In this document: one piece after another, positions 12,751 through 24,538 of the stretch
Layout: each line of letters starts with the position of its first letter
How positions within the stretch are numbered: position 1 is the first letter of the stretch
DNA from: Caprimulgus europaeus
Lineage: Eukaryota > Chordata > Aves > Caprimulgiformes > Caprimulgidae
Direction: 5' to 3'
NCBI GenBank assembly: GCA_907165065.1
Contig: OU015523.1
Location: 22,781,834 to 22,845,833, forward strand
DNA: 64,000 nt
The notes under the pieces: generated by a model
The model's database searches: none
Seen by the model: only the letters and a program-made list of their open reading frames with translations
Told to the model about the DNA's origin: nothing
Made by a program: the position numbers and the translations under genes

Positions 12751-13970
12751 CCTTCAGAAGCCCTGTGCCCACTCAGAGAAATGGGAGAGCTAAAAGGGAG
12801 AGTCACTACAATGACTCAGAGGAAGAGTTAACAATACCATAGAGCTTTATTGGTAACCAATGGGCATAATGTTGGCAATTGGCAAGTAAGCAGTAGGTAA
12901 AATACTATGGCAGAGCTAAAAGGAAAAAAAAAACCAAAACCAACTCAGCTTACAATAGCAAACCATAGGCAAAAATTAGCTTGCAACAAACAGCAAAAAC
13001 AAGCAGGCAACAAGCAGACAACCAAAACTAGCTTACAACTACAAGCAACAGGCAACAATTAACTTGCAGGAAAAAATTTTCAACTTGGTATGGCAAAAGC
13101 ATCAACTTATCTAAAATGAGTTATTACTTTAAGATGAAAAGAAAGAAGAAAAAAAAAAAGACATTAAAGGGGCAGGGGAGAGAAGGGAGGCATAAGAGGT
13201 ATCACCACCATCATGATCTATTCTGTGTTGTGGTCTCGTGTTGGTTCCTTGGTTCAGTTCTTGGTCCACAGTCCTTGATCCTCAGGCGGAGGGTTGACAA
13301 ATGTTAAGGTGCATGTGTCTACTTTTAAACTGTTTCTCTCAGGTACTACCTTTTTGGTGGTGACATTCAAATGAGTCCCACACCTGTGCAGTTCATTTTT
13401 CCAGAAAGTTCAGGAGTTTCACCAGAAAGTTTAGGCTGTGTGGAGGGTATACCATAAAGTCCTTGAATGTGGGTGGGGGTCTCCTCCAGGTAAATGGTGA
13501 TGCTTGGCGCATGCCTAGAGCAGTTGTTGGAAGATTGTTAAGAGAGGTGGGGGGAAGTGGTCCGCCGCTCCGCCTTCGCAGCCCTCAACCCGCCTCCTTG
13601 CACTGCCTCCTGCTCGGCTCCTGAAGCCTTGCCCTGCTGGGGCTGTGGCAACAGTCCTGCTCCCCCTGCACTACTGAATGGCCATTTGATGCAGTTTGAG
13701 TTGTTTGAGGCAGGATATAAGTGGCATTTCACAGACAGGTATCTGATAGACTCCTTGTACCCACAACTTACTGCGTTCACTGTACCACTCTGCTCCTTCT
13801 GTTTCCTAGAGGAGTTCTTGGTCTGGCTACAGCTCAGGCCTTTACCTCCTTTGGAGCTTGTACTAAAATGTTGCTGGTTTGGTTAAGAGGGGGTGTTGAG
13901 TGCATCTGTCACAGAAACATTAACTTCACCCTCATCTATAATGCTGGCAGGTTCTTCAGACCTGCCTGAA
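12751..13970 (-). other. Retroelement-like block, unclassified
   Basis: This stretch is GC-richer than its surroundings. On the minus strand it shows a second AATAAA signal (12846-12851), a purine/pyrimidine-biased segment (13130-13200), a direct repeat of a CCAGAAAGTT-type motif near 13400-13430, and a CpG-containing part at 13555-13680. It has no convincing protein homology. It may be a second, older LTR or the leader or internal part of the element next to it. Confidence 0.3.
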
Positions 13971-16900
13971 TGGACTCTGGGCTCATTAAAAACATGATTC
14001 TTTTAATTGAATTTTTTTAATTACAGTATTACGTGTCCTCACATGTCCGTATTCCATTATGAAATCTCTTCCTCTCCTGATTAATGCTTTGCAAGTACAC
14101 CTATCTATATTTTACACAACTCAAGGCCAGCTTCTGTAGCCACATTGTGAGTATCTAATCCCTCTCATCTTAGATTTTCATTGCTGTTAAAGGTTGTTAA
14201 ATACTGAGTTAACTCTGAGCCAGAACAGTGACTTTCCTGGTCTGTTTTTTTGTTTGTTTGTTAGGTTGGTTGTTTGGTTTTTGGTGTTTTTTTTTTTTAA
14301 CGTTTCTTTTTTATTATTTTGTTTTTGTTTTATCTACAAAGTGTTTGCAGAGGATTTGTACATAAAATCCCTTGATACAGTTGTTGGATGACCTGTACAT
14401 TAAATCCAGAAGTTTGAAGGCTGCATGCATGCATATCAGCTCTTGATCAGGGAAGTGTAACACAGACTGTGCCTACATTTAATTGCTGCTGGTATTGTGA
14501 GCAGTCAAAAAAACAAACCAACAACCCAAACCCACAAATCCATGGATGAAATAAAGAAGTACCTGCCAAATGCAAACTTAGAATAAAGGAGATTTTGATC
14601 TGTTTTACACCTTCACATAACTTCATTAGCTGATAAAAGCATTTTCAATACCTAACATCCTTTCTAATATAGCTTAATATAGTCTAAAACATCATGTTGA
14701 ATGAATACTTTGATATTTGAAAGTACAATTAGTGAAAGTAGTATATGCTTATTTAATAGATAGATATTTTAAAACTAAGCCTTAGCTTCTTTTGTGTTAT
14801 GGATGTAGAAAGCACAATTCATAACTATAACATAAAAAGTAAGAGACAAGATTTAAGTTTATTATCTTTTAAAAAAAAATATTTTAGATGTTTTCTCTCA
14901 TTACAATAAATTAAACAAACCACTTTCTCTGGTAGTCTCATGGTAAACAGGAATGATTAAAAAAAATAATAATCCTGTTTGTTAAGTTTCATCAGTTTGG
15001 AGGTTGCTATTGTCAGGAACAGAGAAAGTCAGAGGCTCCAGTTATTCAAAGCACAATAAGTACATTCAGAAGTCATATTCTATGAGGTGGTTTGTTGGGT
15101 TTTGGTTTTTGTTTGTTTGGTTTTTTAATTGAGTTTTTTGTTCCCCTTGAAAGAGGCCTACTATAATATTGGGTATAACTATGCAATGTTATCTATAGCC
15201 TTAGAGGAAACTGTATTCTTGGATTCTTGTTTAACTAAATCTTTTTTCTCTTTTTTTTTTTTTAAGGTTCTTTACCAGCCCTCCTCAGGGCTTGCAGCGT
15301 TATGATGGAAAAAGCCTTTTATACTGAGACCATAACAATGAATCTAGTTTTCTTTCACCTTGGTTTGCTCTTCTTTGTTTAAAGAAAATTACCTACATGA
15401 AAAACACAAAATTCTGTGTGTTCTGGGAGGGGGGAAAAAAATAGAGACAAAATACAAACTCAGTATAAACATAGACAAAGTCATCAGAAAACTCAGGCAG
15501 TCATGACATCTCTATTCCCAGAGAGATGCCGATTTTAGGATGATCTAGCATTCTTAAGCTCATGCTGAGGCAGATGGTCAGATGCTCAGCTGTTGTGCAT
15601 CAAACCTGATTTTCTCTAAAGTAAGCCATGCAAATTTCCTCAGCTGACGCTACCCACCCATAGGGTCCAGTAATTAAAGTAGTTAGTCTCCAGGTTTTTT
15701 TCCCCATGGATATTTTCCTTGATCAAAGAAACCATGCTGAATATGGATAAACACAATAAGAACAGCAAGTGCCACAAAACAAATCATCTGTAAGATCATG
15801 AAGAATGTTATACGCAGCGAGATATTTAAATTACAGCAGGTTCAGCTTGTTGCAGGGTTCACAAAAGCCCTCTTAGGAAAATGAAGACGATAGTCATCCT
15901 AACATACATGATGTTACTAGAGGAGCTTGTTGTTTCAGCTAATAAAGCAAATGCTGGAGGAGTATGTGATTGCATTATCTAAATACAAAAAAAAACCCAA
16001 AGACACAAGTAAAAATAAACAGTTAAGGTACTTCCAAGACAAGGACAAATGTCAGTAAGATTACTCTTAATACAACAGACTAGAAATTAGAGTTAAAATG
16101 TCCACTGTATGAAAAAGATTCAAATGCCAATAAATCAAGGCACGTTTTAATGTTAATTGCTGATTACATAATACAGCTGCTTTGGCAGCAAAGACCTCAA
16201 ACTGGTGATTCAGTTCTTCCAGACTTCTATTTTTTCTGGAGCAAGAAAAAAAGCAAATCAATGGCAAGGAAAAATAGAAAAACAAATATTACAGAAAGCA
16301 TTGCCACCTGTAAGAACAAAAATATTTAACTAACATAATATCATATCGGGGATTAAAGAAAGAAATTCACTTACAATTTTCTTTCAAACTCATAGTGATC
16401 TAAACACACTACCTCTTGATATGCTCTCTAGCTCTAATTTAAAAACGTTCTTTCTCCTTTGACTTTCAAGAGCCCACTGGTGTGAAACTGCAATTTACAT
16501 GTTAATAGAGGTCTGCTTCAAGCAATGTGTGCCCTAGAACAACCAGTCAGAAATATAGCACCTTACTGATTATATTTCAAAATATTCCAGGAAAAATATT
16601 AAAAAAAATATTAATGCCTTCAGATGTAAAAAAAAAAAAAATAGCATGCAAGTGGAAGCAGAATAAAAAAAAAAAACCTCTTTATATAGTATTCGTATGT
16701 AATCTTTGTTTTGAGCTAGGCAAACACAGATGAGGAACAGTGGGAAAGTAACATTTGTAAAAGACAACAGCAACTGAATATCAGCCTGTAGAAGCAATTT
16801 ATCACAGAAAATGTTAATCACAATTTTCCACTGATTGCCTGTTCAGGTAATAGAATTTTAGTGCATACAACAGATTGAACACTTTCAAGTGACTAGAATA

Positions 16901-17444
16901 AAGTCATTCACAAGGGTACGTTTTTTTGAGGTTGATGATTATTCAAGGCTGGTGGCTCAGCTCTGATTATATGCCCAACTCTGGAGAGCTGAGTGACCAC
17001 CCTGTTTGCTACAGCTGTATAAATGTATGTTTGGAGTCTTCAAAGTTTTCTGAAAACTCTATCTCTTCTTCAAAAATTATGGCTACATCCAAATTGCTAT
17101 ATCAAAATAAAAATATTGGTTGCTCTATTAAACTGAAAATTGGTTGCCATTTTGAAATTGAATCTGTATCAATTTGTCTACCAGCCACCTGTAACTCGTC
17201 AAAAATATATTTCACTTAAGCTGATTGGATGTAGACAACTTTGTGGGGAAAAATATACCACAGCAATCTTACAAGAAGCAATTTGACAAGAAATCCCATC
17301 AGAGAAATCTCAAGTCCATAGTTATCTTCTCTCAGACATATGTCAGTGAGGTCAGGAAACCAACAGTTTTGGGACAGCCTGGGAAACTGGGCAGTGTGCT
17401 GACAGCTAGGACACTCTCACTTTTTAGATTAATATACCTACTGG
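13971..17444. other. AT-rich stretch with T/G-rich tracts, no gene seen
   Basis: Low-complexity T and TTTG-type tracts lie at about 14240-14335, 15090-15130 and 15241-15264, and A runs near 16628-16680. No coding, RNA or named repeat family is visible. Confidence 0.55.
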
Positions 17445-17885
17445 TGTAGTTATCAAGGCTGGCAGTGGGGGCTGCAGGGTGGCCTCTGTCAGGAAGGGGG
17501 GTCAGAAACCAGCTGTTATGGACTGAACATTCTTCATCCCCACCTGTGCCACATGTGGGGAGTTTACAGGGGTAGCTGGAGAAGGGATGGGAAGGTAGAG
17601 AAGTTGATGATGAAATAGTGAAGTTGACTCTGGGAAAGAAGCAGAGCAAAAAGGTTTTTTTTATTTTCATCTGTTTCTCACTATCCAAACCTATTTTTAA
17701 TTAATTTTCCCTAAGTTGAATTGTTTTTGCTTACCAATTACCATCACTGGTAATTGGCAAGCAATCTCCCTGCCTTTATCTCAACCCATGAGCTTTTCCA
17801 TTTTATTTTCTCCCCCCATTCTTTTAAGGTGGAGGAGTGAGAGCAGCTGGACAGGCTTCTGGCAGCCAGCCATCAACCCACCACA
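17445..17885 (+). mobile_element. Shortened solo LTR, family II (TGTA...CCACCACA)
   Basis: The start (TGTAGTTATCAAGGC) and the end (ATCAACCCACCACA, preceded by a CTGGCAGCCAG-type motif) match the termini of the family II LTRs at 24539-25562, 26962-28023 and 35279-36345. It is only about 440 bp, against about 1 kb for those copies, so most of the U3/R middle is absent. No clear target-site repeat remains (ACTGG against GTGAC), which suggests an old copy. Avian ERVL LTRs end this way, so the class is inferred as ERVL. Confidence 0.7.
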
Positions 17886-18549
17886 GTGACTAACTCAGCC
17901 TAGAACCGCAGCCATACATCATCGTGAGCTTGCTCAAATGTGAATCTGTGCTAGATTTGTGGTTTGTTTTTTTTTCAATCATCAGTCAATCACCTTTGTT
18001 TTTCATGCAAGTCTTTACATAGCTTAGGACCAAAATGCAAAAAAAAAAAAAAAAAAAAAAAATTCTGGTCCAGTGAAAATAAAATCAGCAATAGTTTTGT
18101 TCACTGTACAAAGCTGGCATAAACTACATTGATAAAGTTTTTTTACAATGGTTTAATCAGTTTTTATTCACATCAGAACTAATGGAAGGCAGTTTTAAAT
18201 ACCTTTCTTCCTCTATCTCTGAATACCACTTCCAAGAAACTTTAAGAACTTTTCAAACAGCTGATAAATATAATGTATACACCCACAGTGTTAAGCATCA
18301 CACTTACATATGAGTAGAGAGACTAGAAGTGTCAAGAGAGAACCTTAATGAAAGGCTAAGCTTCACAAGCATAGGTCACTATCTTCTGTCAATCTCAGAT
18401 AGATATGGATCAAAAGCAATCATCACCTAATTACAGCTCAAAGACTTACATAAATATGTTGTTATATATTGGGAGCAGTTCTAAGTAGAGCAGTTACCTG
18501 GTAAATTATTTCACCAAATTGCTCTCTTGAGACAAGGTAGTTAGTTTGT
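17886..18549. other. Gene-free spacer with hairpin-flanked A run
   Basis: Plain AT-rich DNA. A run of 24 A (18039-18062) is flanked by near-complementary arms GGACCAAAAT (18027-18036) and ATTCTGGTCC (18062-18071), pairing at nine of ten positions. I see no parent sequence that would make it a processed-RNA insertion. Confidence 0.5.
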
Positions 18550-19250
18550 GCGGGAAAGGAGCTCTGCGGAAAAGAATCTGGGTGTGCTGGTGGACAGCAG
18601 GCTGGCCATGAGCCAGCAGTGTGCCCTTGTGGCAAGGAAGGACAACAGTATCCTGGGGTGCATTAATAAGAGCGTGACCAGCAGGTCAAGGGAGGTTCTC
18701 CTCCCCCTCCACTCTGCCCTGGAGAGGCCGCATCTGGAGTACTGCATCCAGTTCTAGGCTTCCCAGTTCAAGAGGGACAGGGATCTTCTGGAGAGAGTCC
18801 AGCAGAGGGGCCACAAAGATGATGAGGGGCCTGAAGCATTTGCTTTACAAGGAGAGGCTGAGAGAGCTGGATTCTTCAGCCTGGAGAAGACTGAGAGGGG
18901 ATCTTATCAACGTCTATAAATACCTGAAATGTGGGGGCCAAATGGATGGGGCAGGGCTCTTTTCGGTAGTGACTAGTGACAGGACGAGGGACAATGGGCA
19001 CAAACTGGAACACCAGAAGTTCTGTACAAACTTAAGGAAAAACTTCTTTACTGTGAGGGTGACAGAGCACTGGAATAGGCTGCCCAGAGAGGTTGTGGAG
19101 TCTCCATCTCTGGAGATGTTCAAAACCCACCTGGATGCTTTCCTGTGCAACCTGGTGTAGGGAAACTGCTTTGGCAGGGGAGTTGGACTAGATGATCTCC
19201 TGAGGTGCTTTCCAATCCCTACCATTCTGTGATTTGGTGTGATTGTGTGA
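18550..19250 (+). mobile_element. CR1 LINE, 5'-truncated 3' end
   Basis: This is the end of CR1 ORF2, the reverse transcriptase/endonuclease protein that copies CR1 RNA at a nicked target. The C-terminal reverse transcriptase segment is readable: [39 protein letters not shown], then [17 protein letters not shown], and [33 protein letters not shown] before the stop near 19160. A codon that is Trp in relatives is TAG at 18756. The frame shifts between that point and 18819, so the copy is dead. The 3' UTR has the usual GGACTAGATGATCTCCTGAGG motif and ends near CCATTCTGTGATT, as CR1 does. Insertion was on the plus strand, and 5' truncation is typical. Confidence 0.93.
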
Positions 19251-20535
19251 ACAAGAAGAAGCTGGAGAACAGAGCCAAGCTTGCTTCTTCCTCATGCACC
19301 ACGTCAAGATCCATAGAGGACAAACAGCAAAAGAGGCTTGGAGAACTCTCCACTGTCATCAACTGCTATGGATCTGCTAATCAATACAAGAGTTTTTGCA
19401 AAGTTTTAAATCTAGATTTTACATCTGAAAATCCTTAAATACAAACCACTCCATTTTCTTCATCAGTGGAAGTATTGTTTAACTAATGAAAACCAGCTCT
19501 TTATGTGCCATGATTTGAATTGCAGCTGTCCCAAGAGACGCATTAGGTCTTACTTTTCACTGATAATCAATAAGCACTATCATCTTCAGCAAGATATGGT
19601 AGGTGCTTAGATGTTTTCAAGCTATAAAAGTTAAGCTTCATATGTTATCATCTGATAAGTTGTGCAAAAAATATTTCTATTGCTAATATACTCATAATAT
19701 ATATAAATGTACTATATCAAATTGTCTTATTTAGTCTAGTAACAGTCTTATTTCATAAAAGAATTAAGTAGATTTAAGCTACCCTGTAGGAAAAAAAAAC
19801 AAAAAAACCAGTTATGTCTGAGTGTTTTCACATTGAGCCAGAAAATACTCTTCTGATCCCCTATGCATTTCCACAAAATGTTAACCTTTTTTGCAGTTTA
19901 CTGAATCGGGATATTCTCTGTCTCTTCCTTTCCCATGGCTCTAAAATAAAAAGCCTTCTAGATTTCTGAACTTTTTATTTTCTTCACATATTTTATAACC
20001 GATTTTCATTTTAGAAATGCACTCTGGACTATGAAGAATTTGTGTGCACTTTTCACAGAGACAGTGAAGTGTGACCATCTCACTCCTTGTTCCTAGTGCT
20101 CATGTAGGAAAAAAATGTTTCTTTTTCTCTGCTCATCATTGTCAAGGGGTAGATGTGTATCACATTTGTGATGTATGTCTCAGACCTGCAATAAAATGTT
20201 ACTTTATTTCTTTTTTTTCTAGTGTCTCCTTTGTTTAACTGGCCTTTTTTGCACTCTGCTTAACTAGAACAGAGCAAAATTACTGTCATTTGGCAGAAAC
20301 TTTATCTTGTCTTAGATTTTGCTTCTCATTTGATGTACAGCAACAAACTCAAAAAAGTTAATAGAAATCAGTGTTCAATGACCAGCTCAATCAAAGTATT
20401 TGAAGAAAAACTTCACTAACTGTTGGCAACATTGTCAAATTGTCTATAAAATAAGGGTTATGAGAAAATCTAGCTATGTTAGAATATAAGGGAAAACAGG
20501 ATCTTCTGTATGTCTGTATTCTTCAAGGCTGTAAT
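19251..20535. other. Gene-free AT-rich stretch
   Basis: No gene or repeat family is recognised between the CR1 tail and the class II LTR. Confidence 0.55.
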
Positions 20536-20541
20536 ACTAGC

Positions 20542-20881
20542 TAGGCCTCTTTCGGCTGTGTGCTAGTGAAGATAACAAAGGTATGTGAAGGACTTGTGAA
20601 AGTAATAAACATCAAGGAAGATGGATCCCAGCTGGGAAGGACTGGGAAGGACTGAGAAGAATCAGGAAGTTACACCGAGGAAGTGAACCCGAACCGAGAT
20701 AAAAGTGAACCACTTGGACTGAGAGGTCATATGTGATTGATGTTATTAGCCAATGGTAATTAGCTTCGTAGTGTCTGAATACGTGTACGGAAGTAGAAGT
20801 GTATATAATATGCAGCTTTCTGATAATAAAGAGAGACTTGCCGACATTATCGAATGGGCATTTCTCCCGTCGCCGCCGACA
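20542..20881 (+). mobile_element. Short class II-like solo LTR
   Basis: A compact 340-bp LTR is suggested by several features: a GCCAAT box (about 20749-20754), a TATATAA box (20803-20809), and an AATAAA signal (20825-20830) only about 20 bp downstream of the TATA box. A CpG-rich U5 ends CGCCGCCGACA. Flanking hexamers ACTAGC (20536-20541) and ACTAAC (20882-20887) agree at five of six bases. A 6-bp duplication, small size and closely spaced TATA and poly(A) signals fit avian class II (ERVK/alpharetro-like) elements. The left end does not show a standard TG, so that boundary is less sure. Family unknown. Confidence 0.72.
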
Positions 20882-20887
20882 ACTAAC

Positions 20888-23161
20888 TTATTGGCTTTTG
20901 ATATTTTCTTTTACAGATCTTTATCCATCCTTCTTCCTACATTTATGTTTTACCTGGTAATACACTTGCTTAGTTAAGTACTTTTGCTTTGATTTTAATT
21001 TTATCATTAAGAGCAATGATCATTTCTTTTAACTTTATCTCTTTTACATCTGAAAGAAAGATGATACATCAGTAATACATAAATGAGTTATGACATATTT
21101 ATTCTGCAGAGATATAAGAAGATATTTTTAACATTACTTTTACTCTTCAAATAATTGAGACAAAATTTTGGAGGTAAATAACCACTTTGGAAGACACTGA
21201 GGCTTTGAAGAATTAGGCTATTTTTAATTGCTTTACACAGCAAAACTTGAAAGAAGTCAGAAAGAGGAATGCAACTTGGATTTTTACAAATATAGTGATA
21301 CAGTATTTCTCTCTGTGCTTCACAGCTGTGAAGACTTATCCACTTCACAGACATAGTAAACTTGTAATCCAAATCAGTTTAAAAGATCTTGCATTTCAGT
21401 CTCCAGGTCAGCTCACAGGTGTAAAATTGCTGTAGTCTAATGTAAGTACAAACCTAGATAGGCATGGTATTTTTATTGGTCTGAGTAAGTTTTCTATTAA
21501 CACAGCCCAGTGCAATGAGCATGTTTCCGGTATTGGCAGCCATAGTTGCAGCTGCCTCCCCTTGCACCTTTCACCTGCCCACGGTTGTGTCCAGATCTGA
21601 GACTTTGAGGGGTCTCTCTGCATGGTGTGCAGAGAGGGGGGAGGGGCATATAGGGGTGTGTCTGAGTTGAGCACCTCATCCTCTCTTGACTGCTCTCCCT
21701 CCACTTCCATTACCATAGGCTTTGCAAGAGAAGCTCAGAGTCACCTTGGCCATGACTCAATGAAGAAAGCCCCAGCTATCTTTAAAACTTGGATCAGTAT
21801 GTTTTTATTCCATACAGGTACTGCCTTTCGTCTTTAGCTTTTTTTCTTCGATTTCTACTGGATTATCAAATTCCTACTGGATTATCCATTTTCCTCAGCT
21901 TTGTCACCGCACCCCAACACAGTACCGTTTTATTAAAATTTTCTTTTTGCACTTATCTTCTAGACGTTTCCTCTTCTATTCTTTTTTTGCATTTGTGTGT
22001 ACATTTCTGAGTTCATTAATTTTGTTTGATCCTCTTGCACTGCTGACCAAAGACCATCGTTTTCAGCAAGTTAGACGGTTGAGTTATTCTGACTGTTTTC
22101 TGGCCAGCAATGAATCAGGTCACACAAAAATAATGAGGATTTTTCATTTATACAACAGCATGCCAAGAAGTCTGTAGGTATTATCAGAAGTTAAATTGGT
22201 GTATAACTTGAGACTATAAAGAAGCACAAAAAACTAATTAATATCCGAAATAGTTCAGGAATTAAAATATTTGAAAAACGGGAATTAAAAAAGAGTAATT
22301 TTAATTGACAGTTCAATAAAAACTTGGCCATCTAGTCTACCACTGTCATATTTGATTGCTTAAGCACAAAAAACCAAAATTTTTTTTTCATGTCCCTTCA
22401 TTAAACCAATTGTTCTGTCCAGATCAATATCAGGTTGTGTATTTCAACGTATGCTATCCCTTACACACGTAAGTGATGATAGCCTCTCTTCTACTTCTCT
22501 GTATATTTATTTTTCAGGAAAAGATTCTTATTTGGTTTTCATATATCTGTATATTTCAGACAGTAGTTAAAGGACTTTTTGTCTGTGTGATTTTTTTTTT
22601 AAGCTTCATTTAAAAAGCTCTAATAACTTCTGTTAACCATTTTATCCTTTCATCCCAGATTTTTTCTATTCTATTTCTAAACCATTTCTTAGCACCTCTT
22701 CTGTATTTCCCATTTGCTCTTCCATTTTTTTTCACTCTGCTACATCCTCAGTTCACTGGAGAATTTTTTACAGTTCCTCTGAATCATAACTTTCAAGAAA
22801 AGATGGATATGGACAAACCATTAAACAATGAAACTAGACTTTTGAGATTGGTTGCTTTGTAGTTCCTATGACCTTAGGTTTTTCAAAATGGAGAATTCCC
22901 TCAATGTCTTATTCTGAAAAACAAACTCAATATAAAAGGTAGTCCTGAACTGCTTGTATGATCAAGAGTCCTGGAAGATGTGGGCTGAGAAAAAGATCCA
23001 GCTGATTTCCATCTCCAGTAACTTCAGTCTTAAAAAGAGAACATAAAAATATTTATAGTTACATTCTTAAAGTTTCACAGCTACCTTCTTTCAGTCACCG
23101 AATCATCCATATTAAAAAAGAAAAAAAAAAAACCAAAACACTAAGATTTTACAATACTAGC
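20888..23161. other. Gene-free stretch
   Basis: AT-rich, with a GC-richer patch at about 21520-21720 that gives chance reading frames on both strands. No recognisable protein, RNA or repeat family. Confidence 0.55.
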
Positions 23162-23788
23162 TCATGGTGTTTTCACTTATCTAGCAGCCAAAAACAGCTG
23201 CTTATTCACTACCCCTGGCTAGGAGATAGGGGAGAGAACTTGAGGGGTACAGGTAAGGATACTCATAGGTTGAGATAAGAACAATTTAATAACTGAAATA
23301 AAATACGACTAAAAATAATTATTATATTAAAATAACTATGATAATAATAGTAACAAAATATGCAAATTAATGACACACAGTGCAATTTCTGGCCACCTGT
23401 CAACCAAGCCCTGCCTATTCTCAGATAACATCCCAGAGGAACAACAATCCTGAAAGCAAAACCGCAATCCCAGAAGAGCAAGAGCCTGATGAAAAGCCAG
23501 AGAAAGAGACACCCACATTAATATAATGAACATGACATTATATGATACAGAATATCCCATTGGCATATCCAAATGCCAATCTATTTTACTAATGTAAATA
23601 ATCTTTGTCCCCTAGACCTTGCACTTCTAGACTAGCAAAATACAAGTCCTTCAACTTCCAGCAACAAATGAAAACAATGGTATGTTATCAACGTTTTTCT
23701 CATAACAAATCCCATACTGAAACCAAAACACAGCACAGTCCTAGCTACTTCAATGAAACCTAGCTCTGTCTCATCTGAAAAACAGGAC
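23162..23788 (-). mobile_element. Solo LTR, family III (TGTCCTG... type)
   Basis: Read on the minus strand, this matches the plus-strand LTR at 50532-51156 along its length. It has a U3 start ending in GTCCTG (near 23788), a GTGTTTTGGTTTCAGT block, a GATAACAT block, GGATATGCCAAT followed by a CATATAATGTCATG-type block near 23540-23580, and a U5 containing TTCTTATCTCAACCTATGAG (23257-23276). The termini are eroded and I see no clear target-site repeat. The parts resemble avian ERVL LTRs; the family name is not certain. Confidence 0.75.
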
Positions 23789-24533
23789 TTAACTATAGGT
23801 GTCACGAAATATTACTAAAAGAAGTAATTTTCTGGACTACCATTAAAATAACATAACAAAAAGTAAGATAAGGAAGAGAGGCCACAGCTTCTGTCTAGAC
23901 ATTCTGTTGTATAGCTCTGTTTATACTATTCTAGTGAAACTCAAGCTGTAGTAAATCATGGCATCTCATAATGACAGTTTCAAATGAACATGTTTATTGA
24001 GACAGACAAGTACATCACTAAGAGTGTTATTTACTTCAGGTGCTGACATACAGTACCAGTTGTTGGATTTATACACTGACTCAGTAGTTGCAGCTGAAAA
24101 CCATGGGAATTTTTCAAATCGTACACCAATATGAGCAAAAACATGGGTAGCATAACATAAGTAATATAGATATTTTTTTTCAGCAGCAAAGAAGCCACAA
24201 AGTTTGAGAGAAAAAAAACCAATGCAACGAAGCCAGGCAAAAATTCCTCTCTGACATCTAATAACAGAAATCACCCAAGCTCCACATTTAGATTAAGAGC
24301 TAATATTGTGATTATAGTTTTCAAGGAAGTTTAAAAAATCAGTGGCTGAACTTTTGAGGCTTACTGAAATTAATAGCTTTCTTCAGGTATGTACCCAAAC
24401 CGCCTCTAGTCACCATTTTTTCAGAGTAGGTATATTTGCCAGTACACCAAATGCAAATACAAGATGGACTTTCATGGAAACACATCCAGCGTTGCTGCAA
24501 ACTCTTGCTCTACCACCAAACATGGGGACCTAG
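23789..24533. other. Gene-free stretch
   Basis: Ordinary AT-rich DNA. Nothing recognised. Confidence 0.55.
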
Positions 24534-24538
24534 CTCAT

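Noticed and set aside
13557-13886. A 109-codon frame in GC-richer DNA
   Set aside because: Lies in the retroelement-like block and has no recognisable domain; the opposite strand is equally open.
18039-18062. A run as the tail of a processed pseudogene
   Set aside because: No upstream transcript-like sequence or flanking direct repeats; the arms are inverted, not direct.
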